A stretch of 36,197 nt of DNA, taken from NCBI GenBank assembly GCA_041918255.1, contig JAYRWD010000003.1:1-36197 (forward strand), read 5' to 3'. This document shows, one piece after another, positions 16,136-24,887 of the stretch. Position numbers and translations under genes: made by a program. The notes below the pieces were generated by a model. The model was not told where the DNA came from. It was given only the letters and a program-made list of their open reading frames with translations, and ran no database searches. This DNA comes from JAYRWD01 sp041918255 (GTDB lineage Bacteria; Patescibacteriota; Dojkabacteria; B142; WJKM01). Every line of letters starts with the position of its first letter. The stretch's first letter is position 1.

Positions 16136-18046
16136 CTAGGCTTTCAAGGCTCCGAGAAAAACTTCTTTTGGTATCTCTACCTTACCGAAACTTTTCAACT
16201 TTTTCTTGCCTTTGCGTTGTTTTTCCAGAAGTTTCATCTTTCGAGTTACATCTCCGCCATAGAGTTTCGCGATTACGTCTTTCCTGTATTGCTGGACTGT
16301 TTCACGAGCGATAACCTTTCCACCAATAGCAGCCTGAATTGGTACCTTAAATTGTTGCTTGGGAAGTAGCTCTTTCAGTTTATCGACAAGCGTGTGAGCT
16401 TTCTGTTCTGCGTTCGAAGAATGCGAAAGATAGGAAAGCGGTTCTACTTGTTCATAATTGATAAGCAATTGCACTTTAATAATGTCAGATTCTTGATATT
16501 CCAAAAAAGTGTAATCCATAGATGCGTAGCCTTGACTTATTGATTTTAACTTATCAAAAAATGAGGTGATAATCTCTGCTGTTGGGATTACATATCTGAG
16601 TATTACATGTTTATGACCTTTCAAGGCAGGGTCTGTTGTAAGAAATTCCATGGATCTATAAATTCCTCGCTGCTTTTGACAAAGTTCCATGAGGTCGCCG
16701 ATATATTGATCGGGTGTGATCAGTTCTAATTTTACCCAAGGTTCTTCGATCCGATTGATTAGAGATTTGTCCGGAAATTCGGAAGCTGAACGTACGTTAA
16801 AAGAACCGTCTTCATTTTTATTAGCGCTTGTCAATTCAGGGACTTTTGACATGTCAGATGTATTCAACCAGATTTTGTAATCAACTGTTGGTGTGGTCGA
16901 GATAAGGTCAATATTGAATTCTTTCTCGAGTCTTTCCTGTGTGATTTCGAGATGGAGTAGACCGAGGAATCCACACATATAGCCAGACCCAAGGGCTGTC
17001 GAGTTCTCCCGTTTGAAGTAAAGGGCGGCGTCATTTAACGATAATTTTCCAAGTGCTTTACTGAATTCTTCAAAATCATCTGAAACTACTGGAAAGAGTG
17101 AGGCATAAACCATTGGTTTAGGTTGTTTGTAACCAGGAAGGGGGGTAATACTTTTATCCTCTTTGAACTTAGCGCATGTGAGAGTATCGCCGACATGAAC
17201 TAAACGTATATCCTTTAAGCCTGTGGCTATGTAACCCACTTCACCCGCTCTGAGTTCGTCAGTTTCCACAAGGTTAGGCGTTATATAACCGAGCTCAATT
17301 TGTTCGATCTCCTGAGGATTTTCAAGTGTAATTAGTCGTTCTACTTTTCTCACTACGCCATCTACTACTTTAACCAGTATTACCACGCCTTTGTATTCGT
17401 CATAGAATGAATCATAGATTAACATTCTCGTTGGCATTTCGAGTTTTGATGTTGTGTGGGGTGGTGGACATAATTCAATGATTCGATCTAGTAGCTCTTT
17501 TACACCCTCACCTGTTTTTCCTGATGTGAGAATAATTTCCTCAGGCGTAAATCCAAAGGCTGCGGATAGCTCAGCAAGACACAGATCGATTTGCGCGGAA
17601 GGTAGGTCAATCTTATTTATTACGGGAATAATCGTAAGGTTGTACTCTAAGGCTTTGTAAACTGTTGTTAGGGTTTGCGCTTGTATTCCTTGTGTCGCGT
17701 CTACAAGTAAAATTGCAGCTTCACTGGCGGCTAATGAGCGTGATACTTCGTAGGCAAAGTCAACATGACCGGGTGTGTCAATGAGATTTAATATAAATGG
17801 TTCATCCTTTTGAAACCCAAGTTTATTCCCAGTGTATTTACAAATCATTCGCGCTGTTTGTAATTTAATGGTGATGCCACGTTCTTGTTCGAGTTCTAAA
17901 GTATCTAAAACTCTTTCTTTCATCTCTCTTCGTGGAATGGTTCCTGTAAGATCAAGCATGCGATCCGCAAGTGTTGATTTGCCATGATCTATATGGGCGA
18001 TGATGGCAAAATTTCTAATTTGATTATAATAGTCGTCAGTGCGCAT
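16136..18046 (-). CDS. lepA: Translation elongation factor 4 (back-translocase)
   Basis: LepA is a ribosome-binding GTPase linked to translation initiation and fidelity. Its 636 residues match the five-domain family architecture. GTPase motifs: G1 AHIDHGKST, switch region LEQERGITIK, G3 DTPGH, G4 NKID, and G5 SGKTGEG. The LepA-specific C-terminal domain replaces EF-G domain IV and ends in a basic KKLKSFGKVEIPKE segment; the AAIGGKVIARETV stretch is diagnostic. The chain is about 35 residues longer than E. coli LepA (599), mainly from small insertions such as NKNEDGSFNVRSAS. It is transcribed alone from a promoter in the region divergent to the response regulator. Confidence 0.97.
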   Translation of the reverse strand: MRTDDYYNQIRNFAIIAHIDHGKSTLADRMLDLTGTIPRREMKERVLDTLELEQERGITIKLQTARMICKYTGNKLGFQKDEPFILNLIDTPGHVDFAYEVSRSLAASEAAILLVDATQGIQAQTLTTVYKALEYNLTIIPVINKIDLPSAQIDLCLAELSAAFGFTPEEIILTSGKTGEGVKELLDRIIELCPPPHTTSKLEMPTRMLIYDSFYDEYKGVVILVKVVDGVVRKVERLITLENPQEIEQIELGYITPNLVETDELRAGEVGYIATGLKDIRLVHVGDTLTCAKFKEDKSITPLPGYKQPKPMVYASLFPVVSDDFEEFSKALGKLSLNDAALYFKRENSTALGSGYMCGFLGLLHLEITQERLEKEFNIDLISTTPTVDYKIWLNTSDMSKVPELTSANKNEDGSFNVRSASEFPDKSLINRIEEPWVKLELITPDQYIGDLMELCQKQRGIYRSMEFLTTDPALKGHKHVILRYVIPTAEIITSFFDKLKSISQGYASMDYTFLEYQESDIIKVQLLINYEQVEPLSYLSHSSNAEQKAHTLVDKLKELLPKQQFKVPIQAAIGGKVIARETVQQYRKDVIAKLYGGDVTRKMKLLEKQRKGKKKLKSFGKVEIPKEVFLGALKA

Positions 18047-18150
18047 ATTGCAGTATTATTTTTTGAACTAATAGGGCTTTAAATTTATCTTCGGGCAAAC
18101 TCAATTATTATTGCATATTTGACCCTATATCAAAATATTGATAATGCGTC

Positions 18151-18156
18151 ATTATA
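18151..18156 (-). promoter_or_regulatory. Likely -10 element of lepA
   Basis: TATAAT on the minus strand, with only poor -35 candidates upstream. The expected start is about 18144, giving a leader of about 98 bases. Confidence 0.35.
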
Positions 18157-18181
18157 TCAATAGTATTTGTGTAATAACTAG

Positions 18182-18210
18182 TTGCTTTTTTACCTGTTCT
18201 AGATTATAAA
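18182..18210 (+). promoter_or_regulatory. Predicted promoter of the response regulator gene
   Basis: TTGCTT (18182-18187) and TATAAA (18205-18210) with a 17-base spacer; the start would be near 18217, about 27 bases before the ATG. Confidence 0.5.
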
Positions 18211-18243
18211 TGATATAGAATACTTTTTATAAGGTATAAGTTA

Positions 18244-18627
18244 ATGCAACAATCAAAAGTATATAAAATCCTCGTTGCTGAAGATGAACCCGACGCACGG
18301 GAATTATATATTGATACTCTGAGCATGGCGGGTTATGTGGTGGAAGGGGCGGAGGATGGAGACCAGGTCGAAGAAATGCTTTCAAAAAACAAATACGATA
18401 TTGTCCTCTTGGATATTATTATGCCGAAAAAAGACGGTATTCAAGTTTTAGCTGATATTAGATCGGATAAAGAAAAATTTGGCAATCCCGTAGTCGTTAT
18501 GTTGAGTAATATTGCCGGTGATGTATCGGTTCAAAAAGCAAATGAACTAGGTGCGGATGGGTATCTTTTGAAATCTGATGTGGACCCAGAGCAGCTTGTG
18601 AAAGTGATTCCGAAGTATATTACTTAG
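18244..18627 (+). CDS. CheY-like stand-alone response regulator
   Basis: A 127-residue single receiver domain with no output domain. The acidic pocket lies in VAEDEPD, the phosphoacceptor is D57 in VLLDIIMPKKDG, the switch residue is S in VVMLSN, and the conserved lysine is in GYLLKSD. Such proteins act by protein contact rather than by binding DNA. No kinase is adjacent: the only histidine kinase in the window starts 4.1 kb downstream and is a plausible partner, which is inference. The gene has its own promoter and is convergent with the polyprenyl synthase gene, with three bases between the stop codons. Confidence 0.93.
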   Translation: MQQSKVYKILVAEDEPDARELYIDTLSMAGYVVEGAEDGDQVEEMLSKNKYDIVLLDIIMPKKDGIQVLADIRSDKEKFGNPVVVMLSNIAGDVSVQKANELGADGYLLKSDVDPEQLVKVIPKYIT

Positions 18628-18630
18628 CGA

Positions 18631-19758
18631 TCAATACTTTCGCTTTACAGCCATATATTCCGCGATGCCGGCTAAATAATGTATAGCATCTCTGTCCCAA
18701 CCCAATTCTTCCATAGTCTTCGTTGTTTCTAGTGATTTGGTAGCGAATTCGCCAGCCTTTTTGTAGCTATATTCTAATGAGCCGGTTTTGATTATTATTT
18801 TTCTGACTTCTTCAGCTTCATCTTCAGTGATATCTTGATTTCCCCATACGTTAAGTATGAAGTTTTTATCTTTTGGTTCTGCTAACTCTAAAGCTTTGAT
18901 AATAAGAAGTGTCTGTTTTCCCTCTTTTAAATCTGAAAAACTGGATTTTCCTGTTTCTTCGGTATCTCCAAACATGCCTATTATGTCGTCTTGGAGCTGA
19001 AAAGCAATACCCCCGGGAATGGAATATCTTCTGAGGATAGTAATATCGCTGTCATTAGCGTCAGCTAAAATTCCTCCTACTATTAGCGGTGTTTCGTATG
19101 TGTAAGTACCGGTCTTAGCTTGGTGCAGGGTTAAGATTTGTTTTTCGCTTGCTGTAATATAAGTTTCCAGTAGACAATCGTAGCCTTGGCCTATGCCTGT
19201 GCGAACTAGTCCTTTGCTCAAGTAGTTTAATGCCTTAATTTTCGAAACTGGATTAAAGTTTGAATTGATCAATGGTTGCAATCCTAAATAGAGTAAAGTG
19301 TCTCCTAGATTTATACATTCTGAGGCTCCAAAGTGTTTACTATCGCCTCTGGCCTTTCTTCGTAAATGATCAAGCTCAAAATATTTGTGGGTGGTTGGTT
19401 GACCACGTCTTAGTGTGTCGTTATCCTCGAAATCGTCATGCATTAGTAAGGCAGTATGGATGAGTTCTATAAAAATTGAAGTTCTTAGCAATTCGTCATT
19501 AAATTTTGGATCGGGGTTAAAAAGTTTAAATCCGTGATAGAAGAAAGCGGCACGAGCGCGTTTTGCTGGTCGTAAATTATGCTCTCTGGCGTGTTCGAGA
19601 AAGAACTGGAAAAATTTTTTAAGGTCTTCGTCCTCAAATGAATTGATGAGCTCTTTATCAAGAAAAAATTTTTCCCAAAAGGTTTGTAAAGCCTGATCGC
19701 ATTTGGGAATAAACTCCCGAAGCTTTAGTCTTGCTTTCTCAGCTAGGTCGTTTGGCAT
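18631..19758 (-). CDS. Polyprenyl (geranylgeranyl-type) diphosphate synthase
   Basis: It condenses IPP with allylic diphosphates to make isoprenoid chains for lipids or carriers. At 375 residues it is longer than typical IspA (about 300), with a longer N-terminal part. The first aspartate-rich motif is HDDFEDNDTLRRGQPTTH and the second is QLQDDIIGMFGD; the HQAKTGTYTYETPL motif carries the lysine-threonine pair. The residue five before the first motif is alanine, with leucine at minus four, which in this family points to products longer than FPP; this is inferred. It ends in TGA. It follows speD on the same strand after a 116-base gap. No other isoprenoid gene is in the window, so precursors may be imported or made elsewhere. 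Confidence 0.9.
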   Translation of the reverse strand: MPNDLAEKARLKLREFIPKCDQALQTFWEKFFLDKELINSFEDEDLKKFFQFFLEHAREHNLRPAKRARAAFFYHGFKLFNPDPKFNDELLRTSIFIELIHTALLMHDDFEDNDTLRRGQPTTHKYFELDHLRRKARGDSKHFGASECINLGDTLLYLGLQPLINSNFNPVSKIKALNYLSKGLVRTGIGQGYDCLLETYITASEKQILTLHQAKTGTYTYETPLIVGGILADANDSDITILRRYSIPGGIAFQLQDDIIGMFGDTEETGKSSFSDLKEGKQTLLIIKALELAEPKDKNFILNVWGNQDITEDEAEEVRKIIIKTGSLEYSYKKAGEFATKSLETTKTMEELGWDRDAIHYLAGIAEYMAVKRKY

Positions 19759-19857
19759 TCTATTTATTAATGAATCTAATTAATGAGTAGCAATAAGATC
19801 AAACGGTTTGATTATACATTTGTTACGGGGAAATGAAAAAGGCTAAGGGTGTTTTCT

Positions 19858-19872
19858 GGTTTCGAAGAAACC
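19858..19872 (-). other. Hairpin just after speD
   Basis: GGTTTC and GAAACC form an exact six-pair stem with a three-base loop, two bases beyond the speD stop codon. No T-run follows on the minus strand, so it may protect the 3' end rather than terminate. Confidence 0.35.
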
Positions 19873-19874
19873 TT

Positions 19875-20270
19875 CTATTTGTAGATATTGTGTTGGGGGT
19901 AACGAGTTCCTCTTTTAACAATATGTATTTCAATATCTTTGGGTTTGAATATTTTTTTGAAATAAGTTATTGCCATATCAGTATCAAAGTCTTTGCAAGA
20001 GTATAAATCTATACTTACAAACCCTCTTTTTGTGAAAGTATGAATTGAAATGTGCGATTCGGCGATAATTACGAAACCAGAAAAGCCGCCCGGGTCCTTT
20101 TTATTGTTTGCTTCAGCACTTATCACATACGGAGGTATCAGTTTTCGCATTCCAAGAAGTACAGGAAGTTCGTCCATAGCCTTATAGCAAATCTTCATAT
20201 CATCTAACAAATTTTCCGGACAACTATATAAATCAAGCGTGAGATGGAGACCAAAGGTAACAGTCGACAT
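19875..20270 (-). CDS. speD: S-adenosylmethionine decarboxylase proenzyme
   Basis: It makes decarboxylated SAM, the aminopropyl donor for spermidine. The 131-residue length fits the short prokaryotic class. The autocleavage site is E71-S72 in VIIAESHISIHT, which yields the pyruvoyl group on S72; H77 and C92 (in DLYSC) match the catalytic His and Cys positions. A family CG pair after the Cys is CK here, a small deviation. The N-terminal LHLTLDLYSC matches the family strand with Leu for the usual Gly-His pattern. No spermidine synthase (speE) is in the window, so the downstream step is not shown. It has its own good promoter at 20298-20326 and a start 21 bases into the message, with no Shine-Dalgarno. 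Confidence 0.93.
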   Translation of the reverse strand: MSTVTFGLHLTLDLYSCPENLLDDMKICYKAMDELPVLLGMRKLIPPYVISAEANNKKDPGGFSGFVIIAESHISIHTFTKRGFVSIDLYSCKDFDTDMAITYFKKIFKPKDIEIHIVKRGTRYPQHNIYK

Positions 20271-20297
20271 AAAAATTTAGTACATAATAGTATTGAT

Positions 20298-20326
20298 AGT
20301 ATATATTTGTTAAAATTATTTATCAA
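20298..20326 (-). promoter_or_regulatory. speD promoter
   Basis: On the minus strand, TTGATA (20326-20321) and TATACT (20303-20298) lie exactly 17 bases apart, the best sigma-70-type match in the window. The start is expected near 20291. Confidence 0.65.
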
Positions 20327-20346
20327 GATTTTATTTATCCAACAAA

Positions 20347-20697
20347 ATGAATTTAATAATATCTATACTCTTCATGGCGTTGACAGGATATATTGACTCA
20401 AAAGCATTCATTAGTTTTACCTTGGCGTGGACATCTAATAATCCCCCTTATTACTTATTACGAGGTTTTCTAATTTTTATGATTGGTTTGGGGAGTTATA
20501 CCATTGCAACATATTTCTTACATAGGCACGGTTCAGACCATACATTAGTAAATCTAATATTGTATTTCATGATTACAACCGTCGCGGTTGCTATCTTCGA
20601 ATTAGATTTTTTGACCTCACTTGCGAAATTTGATCAACTCCTTATCGTCTTTGCAATAGTTTTGGCGATAATTTTGCAAATTAGATTAGGTGTATAG
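20347..20697 (+). CDS. Four-TM membrane protein, unknown
   Basis: A 116-residue protein made almost entirely of four hydrophobic segments (about 2-16, 37-58, 66-87 and 92-114) joined by short loops. The DSKAFISFTLAW and LHRHGSDHT loops are the only polar stretches. I do not recognise the family. It is divergent from speD and is first in a rightward run of six genes, 38 bases before the methyltransferase gene. Confidence 0.6.
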   Translation: MNLIISILFMALTGYIDSKAFISFTLAWTSNNPPYYLLRGFLIFMIGLGSYTIATYFLHRHGSDHTLVNLILYFMITTVAVAIFELDFLTSLAKFDQLLIVFAIVLAIILQIRLGV

Positions 20698-20735
20698 TCA
20701 GAATAAATTTAACACCTAGTTGAACATTTCTTTCA

Positions 20736-21593
20736 ATGGTGATTAAACCAAAACATAGCATATTCAATCGTTTTAACCCGGTTGCCTATGTTAATGAGTA
20801 TTATAAGAATCTCGACACTGAGAATTTGCAGTTGTTGCGATTTGAATTTGACCAATTTATTTCTTGTTCTGGTTCAAAATGGATTGAATTTGGAAATGGA
20901 GGAGTTCTTTCACGTATGCTGTTATTGGCGGCGATGGAGGTATTCGGGATACGGAAAGAAAAAGTCTTGTTTTATATAAGTGATTATAATAAAGAAGTTT
21001 TGGAGATACTTCATCATTGGAAACAAGGGAAACAAATTAATGATTATAATTGGGTTCGATACACCAAAGATATCGTTGAATTTATTGAACATGAATTTAA
21101 GTGTTTGACTAAGTTGCCTAATAATAAAATAATAAATTTAATTCATACGCTAACCCGACAAAGTATGGTTGATTTTAAGCGCTGTAATATTTTTAACAAT
21201 CATCCTATGGGGAAGAAATTGGACGAATTTGCTGATGTGTTGATCTTGGGATTTGTTAATGAGTCAGCCATTCCTGACGTAGATGAGAACGAAATATCTA
21301 TTGATAATCGCGTAAGGTTCGAGCTTTGGAAAACATCGTTAAAAAATACCTTGTCTTTAGTTTCAAGAAATGGTAGAGTCTTGATAGAAGCTTTAGGTGA
21401 ATGCACTTTAAATTATCCTGTTGGAAAAAGTAGTTTCAACTCTGTTTATGTGACACATTCAGATTTGGAGGAAATCTTAATATCACAGGGATTTAAGATT
21501 AATGCTTTTTCAACAATCGAAAGCGATAAATTTAAACCTAGGGGATACGAAAAGATGTTGTGCGTAGCTGCTCAAAAAATATATAAACACTAA
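20736..21593 (+). CDS. NNMT/PNMT-like SAM-dependent methyltransferase
   Basis: The 285-residue protein resembles the nicotinamide/phenylethanolamine/thioether N- or S-methyltransferase family. Residues 12-22 read RFNPVAYVNEYY, matching the family's FNPxxYLxxYY N-terminal cap. The strand WIEFGNGG replaces the usual DIGSGP SAM motif. The ISDYNKEVLEILHHW segment matches the SDYxxxNxxEL..W signature, followed by a tyrosine-asparagine-tryptophan stretch like the family's FDW. The C-terminal VTHSDLEEILISQGFKI fits the last helix and strand. This family is best known from animals, so its presence here is unusual. The altered SAM loop means activity must not be assumed. It overlaps no neighbour: the eight-TM gene starts 8 bases after its stop. 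The substrate is unknown; an amine is a guess. Confidence 0.6.
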   Translation: MVIKPKHSIFNRFNPVAYVNEYYKNLDTENLQLLRFEFDQFISCSGSKWIEFGNGGVLSRMLLLAAMEVFGIRKEKVLFYISDYNKEVLEILHHWKQGKQINDYNWVRYTKDIVEFIEHEFKCLTKLPNNKIINLIHTLTRQSMVDFKRCNIFNNHPMGKKLDEFADVLILGFVNESAIPDVDENEISIDNRVRFELWKTSLKNTLSLVSRNGRVLIEALGECTLNYPVGKSSFNSVYVTHSDLEEILISQGFKINAFSTIESDKFKPRGYEKMLCVAAQKIYKH

Positions 21594-21601
21594 GCTAAAT
21601 C

Positions 21602-22414
21602 ATGTATAGGGAAATTATACAAATTATCAAAAGTAAGTTTTTTCTATATATATCTACAATTTACTTTTTTATTTTACTATGGTGGGTGTATCTTCAAATT
21701 AGTCAAAATGTCGGTGGAATTCAAGCCTACATCTTTAATTGGTCATATGGTCTGATAGGTTTGAGTGCTACAGCTTATGCTACTTATATTTCTAAAAATA
21801 AATGGAATGGGCATAGTAGCTATGTTGGTAAAGCAATATTATTAATTGCTGCTGGTCTTCTCAGTCAATGGGTAGGATTACAGATTTGGACATATTATAA
21901 TTTATTTGCAGGGTTAGAGGTGCCATACCCTTCGTTTGCGGATGTAGGTTATTTTGGTCTAGCAATTTTTTATACTTTCTCGGCATATTATATTGCAAGG
22001 GCTGCAGGTGTTAAATTTTTCTTTAGGACAGCTATTGGAAAAATTTTTGCGTTTTTAATACCGTCCATTACGCTAGGCATAGCATTTATTCTTTTTCTAC
22101 GTGGTGTTGGTTTCGATTTGACATCTCCATTAAAGACTTTTTTTGATATAGCTTATCCATTAGGAGAAATATTGCCTATAACAATATCCCTGTTCACTCT
22201 TTCATTGACAGGGAAAATTTTGGGTGGATCAATGAGAGCAAAAATCCTATTATTACTTTTTGCATTTGCTTTTCAGTTTGTTACTGAATATCTGTTTTTA
22301 TACTTTGCAGGTATTGAAATATACGTCAACGGAGGTGTCAATGATATATTATATGCAACATCATATTACACTATGTCATTGGCCCTCATATCATATGCTT
22401 ATTATCCGGATTAA
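21602..22414 (+). CDS. Eight-TM membrane protein, possible sensory module
   Basis: A 270-residue protein with eight predicted spans (about 12-35, 43-63, 75-102, 108-135, 144-168, 178-203, 212-237, 246-266) and almost no soluble part. The fourth span opens with EVPYPSFADVGYF, a motif recalled from the membrane sensor regions fused to diguanylate cyclases and kinases (PFPSxADVxYL). Here the module stands alone, 4 bases before a small soluble protein gene and 361 bases before a histidine kinase that lacks membrane spans. A membrane sensor for that kinase is therefore plausible, but this is inference from motif and context. Confidence 0.6.
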   Translation: MYREIIQIIKSKFFLYISTIYFFILLWWVYLQISQNVGGIQAYIFNWSYGLIGLSATAYATYISKNKWNGHSSYVGKAILLIAAGLLSQWVGLQIWTYYNLFAGLEVPYPSFADVGYFGLAIFYTFSAYYIARAAGVKFFFRTAIGKIFAFLIPSITLGIAFILFLRGVGFDLTSPLKTFFDIAYPLGEILPITISLFTLSLTGKILGGSMRAKILLLLFAFAFQFVTEYLFLYFAGIEIYVNGGVNDILYATSYYTMSLALISYAYYPD

Positions 22415-22418
22415 TTAG

Positions 22419-22706
22419 ATGGATAAATACATTCAAGCCCTACAAAAAATTATCGCCGAACAAGAAAAAATCGTCGGTCCTGTCGTGGCGTGGAACCAAG
22501 TTCGAAAAGTTAGTGGTATAAGGGTTGGTGGCGAGAACGAGTTTATAATTTCTTCCCTCAATGGTGATCCGAAGAAAATCCTTGCAGAGCTTACACGACA
22601 ATACTCAGAACTTTTTGGGCAGGCATCTACAGAAGTTTGCAAAGAGGCGATTCAAACAGTGTTGCCACTTTTTGCTCCAGATGAACTCCCCGATATTCTA
22701 AAATAA
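22419..22706 (+). CDS. Small soluble protein of a sensory operon, unknown
   Basis: A 95-residue, cytosolic, mostly helical protein. It opens with DKYIQALQKIIAEQEKIVGP, followed by a short beta region (SGIRVGGENEFII) and a helix with ELTRQYSELFGQASTEVC. I recall similar short domains fused to or beside signalling proteins but cannot name a family. It sits 4 bases after the eight-TM gene and 69 bases before the kinase. An ATTCTG/CAGAAT inverted repeat in that 69-base gap might separate the two messages. Confidence 0.65.
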   Translation: MDKYIQALQKIIAEQEKIVGPVVAWNQVRKVSGIRVGGENEFIISSLNGDPKKILAELTRQYSELFGQASTEVCKEAIQTVLPLFAPDELPDILK

Positions 22707-22775
22707 AAATTCTGGCATTGTAACAGAATCACCCATGCTTTAAACTTGATTTAGATTAGTTTCAAAATTTTTTGT

Positions 22776-24887
22776 ATGACATCCGACAACACATTTGCTT
22801 CAGTAGGACCAATGCAGAACCTCCCAGAGGAAAATGATTTTATAAAGATTGCCCATGAGCTTTACGAGAAGAATGCCGAGTTAGTTTTACAGAATCGAAT
22901 ACTAGAGACGTTAAGTAAAATTTACGAAATAATTAATATTGGCGGGAGCTCAACAGAGGTTTTTCTCCAACTCACAAATCAAATACGCAACGAACTAAAT
23001 TACGAAGCGGCTTTGCTCTATGTTTGGAAGGAGGCTACTCGTTGCTTTGAACCTGAAAGTATTTCATGCACAGAAACATTACAGCGAAAATGCGGGAATC
23101 TACGTTCCGATGTGAGTCCTTTTAAGATTGAGCAAGACAAAATTGATAAAGTAGATATTCTCACAAGGGCCGTTAGAGAATCTAGACGAATCTCAACCAG
23201 CGAGGGGAATGAATTGCTCAAAATTATATTTTCAACCAAAAACGAAAATGTTGCCAATGAGATAAACGAGTTTAAATATTTTCTAATACAGCCAGTAGTA
23301 TTTGCCACCAAGGTTATTGCCGTTTTTGTCTTTGCAACAGAATCTACAATTAATCCGTTAACAAATACCGTCGAAAAAATATTAGATAAGTTATTAAACG
23401 TGCTCGCCATTGGCATCCAAAATATCAAGTTAAATTCCCAGATCCGATCGCAACTTCTAGAGCTTACACATAAAAATACCGAGCTGCATACGATAGGTAA
23501 TGTAACAAATGAAGTAGTTACTGTTCTCGACCCAAAGATTGTTGCGGAAAGAGCCACAAATGTTATCCCAAGAGAACTGGGATATCAAGCAGTCATGGTA
23601 TTTGAAGTGGAGGATGGGACTCAAAAGTTTGTAGCTTTAACAAGTGAAAATATTAATGAAAATCTGCATAATATCCTGTTGAAGGTACGGAAAGTAAACT
23701 GGGAATTGAATCAACGTTCAAGCTCAAGCTTTGCAATGACCGATAAGTTGAGCGAGGTATTAGGAGGAGAGATATCGGATGAAGAAGTTCAGCTCCTCGA
23801 AAACAATCACTCGGTCAAATCATGCGTGATAGTTCCAATGAGGGCGCATGATGAAGTCAAAGGGATCATGATTTTCTTCCGTCACAAAACAACTGGTGAA
23901 ATCACTACTGAAGAATATGACCTCATGCAAACTTTAGCAAATCAGGTTGCTACGGGTTTTGATAATGCTAAGCTATTTTCGCAGTATCAGCAATTAAACA
24001 TTTCCTTAGAGGAGAAGAATACAACTCTTCGTGAATATGCCCAGAAAGAGAGAGATATATTAGACATAATGGGTCATGAATTGCGAACACCAATTACGAT
24101 AGCTCGAAATGCGGTTTCACTTCTCAAAAAAGAACATGAAGATCCGCAATTCGGAACCGAGCAACGTAGGCACTATTTAACAATCGCGTCAACATCCATC
24201 AATCGTGAAATAAATATCATAGAGACAATGCTTTCAGCAACAAAGGTTGAATCCGGAAATATTCAGCTTTCGAAAAACAAAGTTGATTTTAAAGAAGTTT
24301 TAGAAGAGACATTACTTGCTCTCAGAGAGGACGCAACACAAAAGGCTTTAGAAATTCAAATTGATATCCCCGAGGACTTGCCCAAGGTATTTGCTGATAG
24401 ATCAAGATTTCAAGAGATAATCAATAATTTAGTCAGTAACGCGATTAAATATACCCAACATGGCTATGTTAAGATAGTCGCGCGTGAGGTTGATCAAATG
24501 TTACAAATCAGTGTCGAGGATTCAGGTATAGGTATTCCTGAAGAGGCTAAGGAACATCTTGGTACAAAATTTTATCGAGTGGCGCAACATGTCGCCGAAG
24601 GAACAAGTCCGATGTATATCGTACGACCAGGCGGAACAGGTTTAGGGCTATTTGTAACATACAATCTAGTCAAAATACACGGTGGTGAGATCAGGGTTGA
24701 AAGCGAAGTGGGTAAGGGTACAAAATTCATCTTTACCATCCCTAAATATACTAATCAGACAATCGATAACGAAGCAGCAAATACAAAAGACTTAATGCAA
24801 AAGATAAGACAAAAGGTTGTAGATAAAAATTCACAAGATGCAATTCAAACAAATGAAATTAATCAATCGCAAAATGAGCATAGCTAA
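22776..24887 (+). CDS. Soluble GAF-GAF histidine kinase
   Basis: A 703-residue sensor kinase with no membrane span. Order: a short coiled coil (about 20-50), two GAF-like domains (about 50-215 and 225-400), a coiled-coil linker (about 405-428), the HisKA dimerisation helix with phosphoacceptor H434 in MGHELRTPITIAR, and the HATPase_c domain: N box IINNLVSNAIKY, G1 EDSGIGIPEE, F box TKFYR, and G2 GGTGLGL near 619. The tail after about 660 is polar. There is no receiver domain, so phosphate must pass to a separate regulator; the CheY-like protein at 18244 is the only candidate in the window. The last 14 bases overlap the NAD(P)HX repair gene. GAF domains bind small ligands or cofactors, but no ligand residue can be called. 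Confidence 0.93.
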   Translation: MTSDNTFASVGPMQNLPEENDFIKIAHELYEKNAELVLQNRILETLSKIYEIINIGGSSTEVFLQLTNQIRNELNYEAALLYVWKEATRCFEPESISCTETLQRKCGNLRSDVSPFKIEQDKIDKVDILTRAVRESRRISTSEGNELLKIIFSTKNENVANEINEFKYFLIQPVVFATKVIAVFVFATESTINPLTNTVEKILDKLLNVLAIGIQNIKLNSQIRSQLLELTHKNTELHTIGNVTNEVVTVLDPKIVAERATNVIPRELGYQAVMVFEVEDGTQKFVALTSENINENLHNILLKVRKVNWELNQRSSSSFAMTDKLSEVLGGEISDEEVQLLENNHSVKSCVIVPMRAHDEVKGIMIFFRHKTTGEITTEEYDLMQTLANQVATGFDNAKLFSQYQQLNISLEEKNTTLREYAQKERDILDIMGHELRTPITIARNAVSLLKKEHEDPQFGTEQRRHYLTIASTSINREINIIETMLSATKVESGNIQLSKNKVDFKEVLEETLLALREDATQKALEIQIDIPEDLPKVFADRSRFQEIINNLVSNAIKYTQHGYVKIVAREVDQMLQISVEDSGIGIPEEAKEHLGTKFYRVAQHVAEGTSPMYIVRPGGTGLGLFVTYNLVKIHGGEIRVESEVGKGTKFIFTIPKYTNQTIDNEAANTKDLMQKIRQKVVDKNSQDAIQTNEINQSQNEHS

